A stretch of 64,000 nucleotides of DNA from contig MKUJ01000005.1 in NCBI GenBank assembly GCA_001897755.1, forward strand, positions 83,372-147,371, given 5' to 3'. The notes beneath the pieces are model-generated. The model was not told the origin of the DNA, did no database searches, and worked only from the letters and a program-made list of their open reading frames with translations. Both the position numbers and the translations under genes were made by a program. Below are positions 1 to 7,100 of this stretch, piece after piece; within the stretch, counting starts at the first letter, position 1, and each line of letters opens with the position of its first letter. This DNA is from Afipia sp. 64-13 (GTDB lineage Bacteria; Pseudomonadota; Alphaproteobacteria; Rhizobiales; Xanthobacteraceae).

Positions 1-30
1 CGTCTTTAGCTCCTCGGGTGCCGCTTCGCT

Positions 31-118
31 GATCCGGGGCCGGTCCAGACGCCGTGCCCAGAACGATTCCGGATCAGCAGTGCACCGCTAACGCGCTGCG
101 CAGCATCCGGGACACGGG
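31..118. repeat. Repeat fragment with GATCCGG / CATCCGG arms
   Basis: The segment reads GATCCGG ... TTCCGGATCAGCAG ... GCGCAGCATCCGGGACACG. The closing part, GCGCTGCGCAGCATCCGG, is a word I remember as frequent between genes in Bradyrhizobium and Rhodopseudomonas. Only one copy is present in this window, so assigning it to a dispersed family rests on memory. Confidence 0.35.
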
Positions 119-176
119 CCTCATCCCTCGAAATTCACCGCCGCGCGATGCTTCTCAGAGTCTCGCCGAGGAAAGG

Positions 177-204
177 GTCGTCCCGGCGCAGGCCGGGGGA
201 CGAC
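177..204. repeat. Family E hairpin (single arm)
   Basis: GTCGTCCCGGCGCAGGCC followed by GGGGGACGAC forms a small hairpin. The same arm opens the two larger family E elements at 4087-4201 and 33352-33463. Confidence 0.6.
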
Positions 205-306
205 CGGGATGAAAAATTTCGTCGATGACGAAACCATCCTGAAAACGCAACCTGCATTTCCGGTCAGGCCCTGAGGACGAGGATTCGGATTCCAGATCTC
301 TTCTTC

Positions 307-336
307 GCCTCTCCCCACCGGGGAGAAGTGGGCGCA
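307..336. repeat. Family C hairpin (CTCTCCCC/GGGGAGA)
   Basis: CCTCTCCCCACCGGGGAGAAG is a short inverted repeat. It matches the terminal hairpins of the family C elements found inside the helicase gene (9402-9590) and the ligase gene (12389-12575). Confidence 0.5.
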
Positions 337-408
337 TGACGGGTCGCAAATGATGCTTCGATGCAAATCGCGCCGGCCCCGCATTTTCCGCGCTGCACAG
401 CGGCTTCC

Positions 409-423
409 TTAACCCATTGTTTA
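409..423 (+). promoter_or_regulatory. Candidate CtrA-like site TTAA-N7-TTTA
   Basis: TTAACCCATTGTTTA lies about 125 bases before the start of the Sel1-repeat gene. It differs by one base from the TTAA-N7-TTAA pattern bound by CtrA in alphaproteobacteria. The same spacer CCCATTG recurs at 48247-48261 ahead of a polysaccharide deacetylase gene. Binding is inferred only. Confidence 0.3.
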
Positions 424-548
424 CCCTAACGCGAAAAAGTCACGCCTGAAGAAAACCGCCTGCGTCGCGAATTTGTTTGTTCGTTCAATGCGACGCGGGA
501 GGGGCAGGTGCTGGGCGAGAGCCCAGGCGCCGGACACCGGACCAGGGC

Positions 549-3500
549 ATGACATCGCGCGGATCGTCGAGCGTTGAAGGGATCGAACTCTCCGTCAGGG
601 AGCGGGCGGACGCCGCCGCGCGTCATGCCGGCCTGTCGCCCAACGACTGGATGCACGCCGCCGGAATGGCGATGCCCGGACAGCAAGTCCCCGGCAACGC
701 CGCGCAGGACATCGCCGAGATTCACCACCGCCTCGACGCCATCACCCGCCAGATCGAGCAGATGACGGCGCCGCCCTTGCGCGGCGACAATGGCGTTGCC
801 CGCCAGCTCAACGACGCGATTTCGCGGCTCGACGCCCGGCTCTCGCAGATGTCGCGCCCGCCCGAGCCGCGGCCGGCGATGCCGGCCACGACGCCGCTGC
901 CGCCGGTGGATTTCTCGATCGCCGAAATCGTCGCGCGGCAGGGCCAGTTGAACGGCCATCGCAACGCGACCCCGAACAACGCCGTGCCCCATGGCGGCGC
1001 CTTCAATCCCGCGCCATATCTGCCGCCGCAGATGGCCGCGCCGCTGGCCTCGGCGCAGCCGGACCTGACCCAGTTCGAACGGCAATTGTCGACCATTACC
1101 AGCCAGATCGAGGCGCTGCATCGCCGCCCCGATCCGGCCGAACAGGTGATCGCCGCCTTCCGCGCCGAACTCTCCACGATCCGCGCCGCGATCACCGAGG
1201 CGCTGCCGCGCCGCGCCATCGAATCGCTGGAGAACGAGATCCGCTCGCTCGGACGACGCATCGACGAGACCCATCAGCACGGCGTCGACGGTAGCGCGCT
1301 GGCCAGCATCGAACGCGCGCTGTCCGAGCTGCGCAACGAACTGCGCTCGCTGACGCCGGCCGAGCAACTCGCCGGCTTCGACGAGGCGATCCGCAATCTC
1401 GGCGGCAAGGTCGACGCCATCGTGCGCGCCAGCGACGATCCGCGCACGATGCAGCAGCTCAACGATGCGATCGCGGCGCTGAAAGCCATCGTCGCCAACG
1501 TCGCCTCGAACGAGGCGCTGGCGCAGCTCTCCGACAATCTGCGCACGCTGTCGGCGAAGGTCGATCAGATCACCCAGCATGCCGGCAACGACAATATCCT
1601 CGCCGCGCTGGAGCAGCGCATCGCGCTCCTGACCTCGACGCTGGAGCAGCGCGAGCGCCCGGCCGCCGATTCCAGCTATTTCGACAACGCCGTGCGCACC
1701 ATCTCCGACCGGCTCGACAATCTGCAGGTCGGCCATGACGGCTCCGCCGCGCTCGGCCATGTCGAACAGCGCATCGCGCATCTGATCGAACGCATCGAGG
1801 CCACGCAAAGCGCCCCGGCCCCGCTCGGCGTTGTCGAGGACGGGCTGTCGCAGATCCTGCGCCTGTTGCAGGAGCAGCGCGCGGCAGCCGAGGTGCGGCC
1901 GCTGGCTGCCGCGCCGATGGACCCTGGTTTCATCGACGCGCTGCGGCGCGAACTCTCCGACATGCGTCAGGGCCAGACCGAGATCGAGCGGCGCACGCAA
2001 GACTCGCTCGAAGCGGTGCATTCGACGCTCGGACATGTGGTCGATCGCCTCGCCCAGATCGAAGGCGATCTGCGCCAGCGCGCCAGCGCGGCGCCACCGC
2101 CGTCGTCTCCCATGCAGCCGCCGCGCCCCGCGCCGCAGGCCGCCATGCCCGCGATGCCAGCGCAGCCGCGTCCGGAATTGCCCAATCCGGCGTTGGCACA
2201 GATCTTCACGCCGACCCGTCAGCCGCCGCAGGCCGCGCCGATCCCCGCACCCGCATCGTCCAGCGCCGACGCCGAACCGGCCGCGCCGCCCCGCGCCGCC
2301 GCGCGTACGCCGATCGCGCCGGATCTGCCGCCGGATCAGCCGCTCGAACCCGGCAGCCGCATGCCGCTCGGCCGCGCTTCGTCCTCGGAGCGGATCGCCG
2401 CCTCCGAAAGCGCGCTGCAGGACATCGCCGCGAGCAGCCGCGAGCCGGTGTCGTCGTCGAACTTCATCCAGGCCGCGCGCCGCGCCGCGCAGGCGGCGCA
2501 ATCCGCGCAAGCCGCCAGCAAACCCAAAGCCGGCAACAAGCCGAACCGCGTCACCACGCTGAACGATGCGGCGCGCGCCGCCGCCAAGCCGGCCGACGCC
2601 GCGCCGTCAACGGTCTCCTCGAAGATCCGCACGGTGCTGGTCGGCGCCAGCGTCATGGTGATCGTGTTCGCCACCGCCAAGCTGGCGATCAACCTGCTTG
2701 CCAGCGGCGATCCGGCCATGCCGGCACCGACCGCCGAAACGCGGGCCGCGCCGCCGCTGGCGCCTCGGGACATGCCGGCGGTCCAGCCCGACAGCTTCGT
2801 GCCCGCGCCATCGATGACCTCGCCGACGCCGCTCGAAAAGCAGTCGCAGACGCCTGCCGCGCCCGCGCCGAGCGTCGCGCCACTGCCCGACGTGACCGGC
2901 ACGATTCCCGCGCCGCAATCGGCGGTGAAGACCGCGCCGGGCAAATGGATCCCGGTGAACGACAAACTGCCCGACGCCATCGGGTCGGCGACGCTGCGCA
3001 GCGCCGCACTGAAGGGCGATCCGGCGGCGGCCTATGAAGTGGGCCTGCGCTATGCGGAAGGCCGCGGCGTGCCGGCGAATTTCGACGAAGCGGCGAAGTG
3101 GTACGGCCGCGCCGCGCAGGGCAATGTGGTGCCGGCGATGTTCCGGCTCGGCACGCTCTATGAAAAGGGCCTCGGCGAGAAGAAGGATCTCGACGCCGCG
3201 GCGCGCTACTACCAGCAGGCCGCCGAGCGCGGCAACGCCAAGGCGATGCATAATCTGGCGGTGCTGAACGCCGACGGCGGTGGCAGGGGCCCGAACTATC
3301 AGGCCGCGTCCGACTGGTTCCGCAAGGCGGCGGAGCGCGGCGTCGCCGACAGCCAGTTCAATCTCGGCATTCTCTATGCCCGCGGCATCGGCGTGGAGCA
3401 GAACCTCGCCGAATCCTACAAATGGTTCAGCCTCGCCGCCGCGCAGGGCGACACCGACGCCGGCCGCAAGCGCGACGACGTCGCCAAGCGGCTCGACGCC

Positions 3501-3722
3501 CAGTCGCTCGCCGCCGCCAGACTCGCGGTCCAGACCTTCGCGCCGGAGCAGCAGCCGGCCGACGCGGTCAACGTCGCCACCCCCGCCGGCGGCTGGGACG
3601 CCGCGCCGAAGGCAGCACCCAAGTCCGCGGCCAAGAGTTCGGCCAAAGCCTCGAAGAGCGCCGCGAAGCCTTCCGCGCCCGGCGCTTCCAAGCCGCTGCA
3701 CCTCAGCGACGCCGCGCGCTGA
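549..3722 (+). CDS. Large coiled-coil membrane protein with C-terminal Sel1 repeats (PodJ-like architecture)
   Basis: The protein has about 1057 residues. A long N-terminal part with heptad-like Leu/Ile/Ala spacing suggests coiled coil. A Pro/Ala-rich linker follows, then one membrane segment near residues 697-716 (VLVGASVMVIVFATAKLAI), another Pro-rich linker, and four Sel1/TPR-like repeats at about 818-974 (signatures such as GLRYAEGRGV, LGTLYEKGLG, LGILYARGIG). This order of cytoplasmic coiled coil, one membrane pass and outer Sel1 repeats resembles Caulobacter polar localisation factor PodJ, so a role in polarity or envelope assembly is inferred. An upstream in-frame ATG exists at 477. 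I prefer 549 because the residues before it are low-complexity and the downstream start MTSRGSSSVEG looks natural. Confidence 0.8.
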   Translation: MTSRGSSSVEGIELSVRERADAAARHAGLSPNDWMHAAGMAMPGQQVPGNAAQDIAEIHHRLDAITRQIEQMTAPPLRGDNGVARQLNDAISRLDARLSQMSRPPEPRPAMPATTPLPPVDFSIAEIVARQGQLNGHRNATPNNAVPHGGAFNPAPYLPPQMAAPLASAQPDLTQFERQLSTITSQIEALHRRPDPAEQVIAAFRAELSTIRAAITEALPRRAIESLENEIRSLGRRIDETHQHGVDGSALASIERALSELRNELRSLTPAEQLAGFDEAIRNLGGKVDAIVRASDDPRTMQQLNDAIAALKAIVANVASNEALAQLSDNLRTLSAKVDQITQHAGNDNILAALEQRIALLTSTLEQRERPAADSSYFDNAVRTISDRLDNLQVGHDGSAALGHVEQRIAHLIERIEATQSAPAPLGVVEDGLSQILRLLQEQRAAAEVRPLAAAPMDPGFIDALRRELSDMRQGQTEIERRTQDSLEAVHSTLGHVVDRLAQIEGDLRQRASAAPPPSSPMQPPRPAPQAAMPAMPAQPRPELPNPALAQIFTPTRQPPQAAPIPAPASSSADAEPAAPPRAAARTPIAPDLPPDQPLEPGSRMPLGRASSSERIAASESALQDIAASSREPVSSSNFIQAARRAAQAAQSAQAASKPKAGNKPNRVTTLNDAARAAAKPADAAPSTVSSKIRTVLVGASVMVIVFATAKLAINLLASGDPAMPAPTAETRAAPPLAPRDMPAVQPDSFVPAPSMTSPTPLEKQSQTPAAPAPSVAPLPDVTGTIPAPQSAVKTAPGKWIPVNDKLPDAIGSATLRSAALKGDPAAAYEVGLRYAEGRGVPANFDEAAKWYGRAAQGNVVPAMFRLGTLYEKGLGEKKDLDAAARYYQQAAERGNAKAMHNLAVLNADGGGRGPNYQAASDWFRKAAERGVADSQFNLGILYARGIGVEQNLAESYKWFSLAAAQGDTDAGRKRDDVAKRLDAQSLAAARLAVQTFAPEQQPADAVNVATPAGGWDAAPKAAPKSAAKSSAKASKSAAKPSAPGASKPLHLSDAAR

Positions 3723-3780
3723 ACTTCTTTTTCCGATCCTGCATCTTGGCGACCCTTGCGCGGGCCGGTCGATATCGGCC

Positions 3781-3983
3781 CGTCATTGCGAGGCGCGGTG
3801 CGCCGAAGCAATCCGGCTCCTGAACTCAACCTTCATCCTGAGGAGCGGCGATTTCGCCGCGTCTCGAAGGATGGGGCTCGACTATCCGCCGGCGATGGGG
3901 CCTCGTGGTTCGAGACGTCGCTTCGCTCCTCCTCACCATGAGGAACTGATGGCGTCGCGCGGGCCCGTTGGCTCGCAATGACG
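3781..3983. repeat. A-B-A composite repeat, copy 1
   Basis: The left arm CGTCATTGCGAGG...GAAGCAATCCGG (3781-3815) is family A. Two family B hairpins follow at 3831-3877 (CATCCTGAGGAGC to GTCTCGAAGGATG) and 3897-3943 (GGTTCGAGACG to CTCACCATGAGG). The right end, CTCGCAATGACGG (3971-3983), is an inverted family A end. The junction TGAACTCAACC before B and the GAGGAACTG after it both recur in the reverse complement of 19563-19762, so this is one composite unit present twice in opposite orientations. Confidence 0.85.
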
Positions 3984-4086
3984 GTCGGGCGTGGATGCCC
4001 GGGACAAGCCCCCGGGCCTGACGAATGCGATGGTGGCTGGCGTGAGCGGCGGAGCCTCGTCCTGAGGAGAAAGAAACAAGCACAGG

Positions 4087-4201
4087 GTCGTCCCGGCGCA
4101 GGCTGGGACCCAATCATCGCCAGCGTCACGATGGAAACGCTGAACTTGTCGTTTTCAAAAGCAATCACCGGGGCTATGGGTCCCGGCCTGCCCGGGACGA
4201 C
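4087..4201. repeat. Family E inverted-repeat element
   Basis: GTCGTCCCGGCGCAGGCTGG opens the element and GGTCCCGGCCTGCCCGGGAC closes it, giving an inverted repeat about 115 bases long with a non-repetitive centre. A second full copy is at 33352-33463. Confidence 0.75.
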
Positions 4202-4407
4202 AGAAAAAATTCCGGCCATGACGACGCTCTTGCCCTCGCCGGCCCCTGGGCAAGACGCGTGAGAAGCGCCAGCCGCAGAGTCTTTGTCCCCTCGCCGATT
4301 TTCGGTTAAGCAGAATGACGGCGCAGGCCCGCGCAAGGCAGGCATCGCCGCATGGTCCGACTGCGGGCGGCGGCGCGAGCCGCGACGCAAACCGAAGCGA
4401 ACGCGGC

Positions 4408-5337
4408 GTGCAACTCTACCTTCCGATCGCCGATCTGCCGGTCAACGTCTTCCTCATCCTGGCGATGGGCGCGGCGGTCGGCTTCGTGTCCGGCATGTTC
4501 GGCATCGGCGGCGGCTTCCTGATGACGCCGCTTCTGATCTTCGTCGGCATCGCGCCGGCCGTCGCGGTCGCCTCGGTCTCCACCCATATCGCCGCCTCCT
4601 CGTTCTCCGGCGCGCTGTCGTACTGGCGACGGCGCGCGATCGACCCTTTGATGGCCGCGATCCTGACCGGCGGCGGCATCGCCGGCACCGCGCTCGGCGT
4701 CGCGCTGTTCACGCTGCTGCGCCGTGTCGGCCAGCTCGATCTCATCATCTCGCTGTCCTATCTGATCCTGCTCACCGCGGTCGGCGGGCTGATGGTGTGG
4801 GAAGGCATCCGCACCCTGCTGCGCATCCACCGCAGCGGCCCGCCGCCGCTGGCGCGCCGCGCCCGCGCGCAAGGCTGGATCCTCGGCCTGCCGCTGAAGG
4901 TGCGCTTCAAGCGCTCGAAAATGTATCTGTCGGTGATTCCGATCGCCGGCATCGGCCTGTTCATCGGCTTTCTCGGCGCCATCATGGGCGTCGGCGGCGG
5001 CTTCCTGCTGGTGCCGATCATGATCTACGTGCTGCGGATTCCGACCGCGACCGTGATCGGCACCTCGATGGTGCTGACGCTGTTCACCATGCTGATCGCA
5101 ACCGTGCTGCATGCAGCGACCAACCACCAGGTCGACGCCGTGCTGTCACTGGTCTTGATGGTCGGCGGCGTGATCGGCGCGCAGTTCGGCGCGCAGGCGG
5201 GCCTGCGGATTCGCGGCGAGCATCTGCGGCTGCTGCTCGGCCTCCTGATCCTGTCGGTCGGCATCCGCTTCGCCGCCGAGCTCGCGATCCGGCCGCAGGA
5301 CCTCTATTCGATCCGCGAACTGGGGATGAGTCCATGA
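4408..5337 (+). CDS. TauE/SafE family sulfite/anion exporter-like membrane protein
   Basis: About 309 residues with roughly eight hydrophobic segments. Two copies of a glycine-rich signature, GMFGIGGGFLMTPLL near the N-terminus and GAIMGVGGGFLLVPIM in the second half, mark the TauE/SafE (DUF81) fold, an inner-membrane exporter family linked to sulfonates and sulfite in some members. I chose a GTG start at 4408 (VQLYLPIADLPVNV), because homologues as I remember them begin MQLYLPIADLPVN. An ATG at 4315 would add 31 unconserved residues. The stop codon overlaps the next gene start (ATGA), so the two are co-translated. The substrate is unknown. Confidence 0.85.
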   Translation: MQLYLPIADLPVNVFLILAMGAAVGFVSGMFGIGGGFLMTPLLIFVGIAPAVAVASVSTHIAASSFSGALSYWRRRAIDPLMAAILTGGGIAGTALGVALFTLLRRVGQLDLIISLSYLILLTAVGGLMVWEGIRTLLRIHRSGPPPLARRARAQGWILGLPLKVRFKRSKMYLSVIPIAGIGLFIGFLGAIMGVGGGFLLVPIMIYVLRIPTATVIGTSMVLTLFTMLIATVLHAATNHQVDAVLSLVLMVGGVIGAQFGAQAGLRIRGEHLRLLLGLLILSVGIRFAAELAIRPQDLYSIRELGMSP

Positions 5338-6128
5338 GCCGCTCCCGGATCATGAACCATCGTCCCGCCTTGCTCCTGATGGTGCTGGGGCTGCTCATCG
5401 CCGCGCCGGCGCGCGCCGAGGAGCTGATCGTGTCGGTGTCGAACTATCGCGTCACCGTGACCTCGAACTATTCCGGCGAGGAGCTTGTGCTGTTCGGCTC
5501 GGTGGAGCGCGAGGGCAAGGCGCTGCCGCGCGACAGCGGCTACGACATGGTGGTGACGGTGAGCGGGCCGCGCGGCGACATGGTGACCCGGCGCAAGGAG
5601 CCGGTGCTCGGCATCTGGGTCAACCGCGACTCGCGCGAATTCATCAAGGTGCCGTCCTATCTCGGCGTGTTCGCGAACCGCCCGATCGCCGAGATGGCGA
5701 CACCGGACGTGCAGCGCCGCCTGCAGATCGGCCTCGCCAACGTGCCGCTGATCCAGCGCATCGGCCCGGACTATGCCGACGTGGTGGCGAGCGACGCCTT
5801 CCGCACCGCCTTCATCCGCCTGCGCGCGCAGCGCGGGCTCTACCGCGAGACCGACGACGCGGTGACGTTCCTCACCCCGACGCTGTTCCGCACCAGCATC
5901 CCGCTGCCTGCCGAAGTGCCGATCGGCACTTACATGGTGGACATCAAGCTGCTCGCCGGCGGCCAGCTCGCCGCGCGGACGCAGACCTCGTTCGAGGTGG
6001 TGAAGATTGGCTTCGAACAGTTCATCGCCACCTCGGCGCGCGAATACGGCCTGCTCTACGGCCTTGCCACCGCGCTGATGGCGCTCGCCGTCGGCTGGCT
6101 CGGCTCGGTGGTGTTCCGGCGGGACTAG
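5334..6128 (+). CDS. TIGR02186 family exported/membrane-anchored protein
   Basis: 264 residues starting at an ATG that overlaps the preceding stop codon. An N-terminal signal peptide is clear (LLLMVLGLLIAAPARAEEL, cleavage probably after ARA), followed by a beta-rich periplasmic region and a C-terminal membrane segment (LYGLATALMALAVGWLGSVV) ending in Arg-Arg-Asp. This matches my memory of the TIGR02186 family, which is usually encoded directly after a TauE/SafE exporter in alphaproteobacteria. The tight coupling suggests an accessory subunit of that exporter. The function has not been established as far as I know. Confidence 0.8.
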   Translation: MSRSRIMNHRPALLLMVLGLLIAAPARAEELIVSVSNYRVTVTSNYSGEELVLFGSVEREGKALPRDSGYDMVVTVSGPRGDMVTRRKEPVLGIWVNRDSREFIKVPSYLGVFANRPIAEMATPDVQRRLQIGLANVPLIQRIGPDYADVVASDAFRTAFIRLRAQRGLYRETDDAVTFLTPTLFRTSIPLPAEVPIGTYMVDIKLLAGGQLAARTQTSFEVVKIGFEQFIATSAREYGLLYGLATALMALAVGWLGSVVFRRD

Positions 6129-6145
6129 TCTGGGCTCTTCAGTCT

Positions 6146-6271
6146 CGTCATGCCCGGCCATAGCCGTTCGAAGAACGGCGTCGCTTCGCTCGCCTATTTG
6201 CCGGGCATCCACGTCTGGAATCACCGCGGCATGAAAGACGTGGATGGCCGGGTCAAGCCCGGCCATGACGA
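6146..6271. repeat. Family D element, long form
   Basis: The arms CGTCATGCCCGGC and GTCAAGCCCGGCCATGACGA bracket the element, with the inner pair CATCCACGTCT / AGACGTGGATG. The left apical loop carries an extra hairpin (GCCGTTCGAAGAACGGC). The element sits between the converging ends of the TIGR02186 gene and the PdeM gene. Confidence 0.8.
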
Positions 6272-6289
6272 CAGAGTGTCTCTACGAAA

Positions 6290-6988
6290 CTAATAACACC
6301 GCGCGGCGGCGATGGCATGCATGCGGTTGTCGCCGAGCACATGGGCGGTGAAGGCAAGCGAGCGGAACACCGCCGCGAAGGCGTCGTCGCGAATGCTGAG
6401 CCCGCCGGTATAGGCGCCGAACGACGGCATGATGGCGCGATCGCCGTCGCTGGCGAAGCATCGCCGCTCGACCGAGCGGCCGCGGCGACTGACCCGCGCT
6501 TTCGGATGCAGATGGCCGGCGATCTCGCCCTGCGCGCCGGTCGGCTCGTGACGGAAGGTCAGCGGCCCCATCCGCACTTCATCGGCGACGGTGCCGCCGA
6601 TCTCGCGCGGCAGCGCCGGGTCGTGATTGCCCGCAATCCAGATCCAGTCGCGCCGCGCCTGCAATTCGGCGAGCGTCGCACGGTCGGCGGCTTCCAGACG
6701 CCGATGCGCGTCGCGGTCGTGGAAGCTGTCGCCGAGCGCGATCACGGTGCGCGGAGCGTGCCGCCCGATCACCGCGCGCAGCTTTGCCAGCGTCGCCGCG
6801 GTGTCGTAAGGCGGCAGCAGCACGCGGCGCGCGGCGAAGCTCGAGCCTTTCTCCAGATGCAGGTCCGAAATCACCAGCAGGCGCTCGTCCTGCCAGAACA
6901 GCGCGCCGGCGAGATCGGCGACGAAGGTGATGCCGGAGACGGTGACGTGCTCGGACGATGAATAGCGAACTGCACTTTCGTTCGTCAT
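6290..6988 (-). CDS. pdeM: Ligase-associated DNA damage response endonuclease PdeM (metallophosphoesterase)
   Basis: 232 residues with all calcineurin-like phosphoesterase motifs in order: ISDLHLEKGSSF, ALGDSFHD, AGNHDP and AGHLHPK. The family is a metal-dependent nuclease found with a DEXH helicase, an exonuclease and an ATP-dependent ligase in alphaproteobacterial repair clusters; all three partners lie within the next 7 kb. It is downstream of the helicase on the same strand, 112 bases away. The ATG at 6986-6988 lies inside the end of a family D repeat, so the first codons may be repeat-derived. A GTG at 6946 (VTVSGITFVADL) is an alternative start much closer to where family homology begins. 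Confidence 0.85.
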   Translation of the reverse strand: MTNESAVRYSSSEHVTVSGITFVADLAGALFWQDERLLVISDLHLEKGSSFAARRVLLPPYDTAATLAKLRAVIGRHAPRTVIALGDSFHDRDAHRRLEAADRATLAELQARRDWIWIAGNHDPALPREIGGTVADEVRMGPLTFRHEPTGAQGEIAGHLHPKARVSRRGRSVERRCFASDGDRAIMPSFGAYTGGLSIRDDAFAAVFRSLAFTAHVLGDNRMHAIAAARCY

Positions 6989-7070
6989 GCCCGGCCTCGT
7001 GCCGGGCATCCACGTCTTTCTTGCAGCCAACGACAAGACGTGGACGGCCGGGTCAAGCCCGGCCATGACG
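6983..7070. repeat. Family D element, short form, touching the pdeM start codon
   Basis: CGTCATGCCCGGCCTCGTGC opens the element and GGTCAAGCCCGGCCATGACG closes it, with ATCCACGTCT / AGACGTGGA inside. It fills nearly all of the gap between the helicase stop (7101) and the pdeM start (6988). Its edge supplies the CAT that is read as the ATG start of pdeM. Confidence 0.85.
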
Positions 7071-7100
7071 GCATAGGGATTGCCGCAGAAAACATCGTCA

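Larger units (their letters stand above)
1..548. other. Intergenic region before the Sel1 protein gene, rich in repeat fragments
   Basis: I see no convincing gene here; the short open frames lack family features and ribosome sites. The stretch holds a repeat fragment with paired GATCCGG/CATCCGG words at about 31-118, a family E hairpin at 177-204, a family C hairpin (CTCTCCCC/GGGGAGA) at 307-336 and a TTAA-N7-TTTA motif at 409-423. The last 130 bases probably hold the promoter of the downstream gene. The long minus-strand open frame covering 426-2510 is a shadow of that gene. Confidence 0.6.
3723..4407. other. Repeat-filled intergenic region
   Basis: No gene is supported in this stretch of nearly 700 bases. 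It holds an A-B-A composite repeat (3781-3983), a family D fragment (3991-4023: GTGGATGCCCGGG followed by CCCGGGCCTGACGA) and a family E element (4087-4201). The last 100 bases precede the TauE/SafE gene and include an in-frame ATG at 4315 that may or may not be used. Confidence 0.7.

Noticed and set aside
426..2510. Long minus-strand open frame of 694 codons
   Set aside because: It is antisense to the Sel1-repeat gene, Arg-rich and without family motifs. High GC content makes such shadow frames common.
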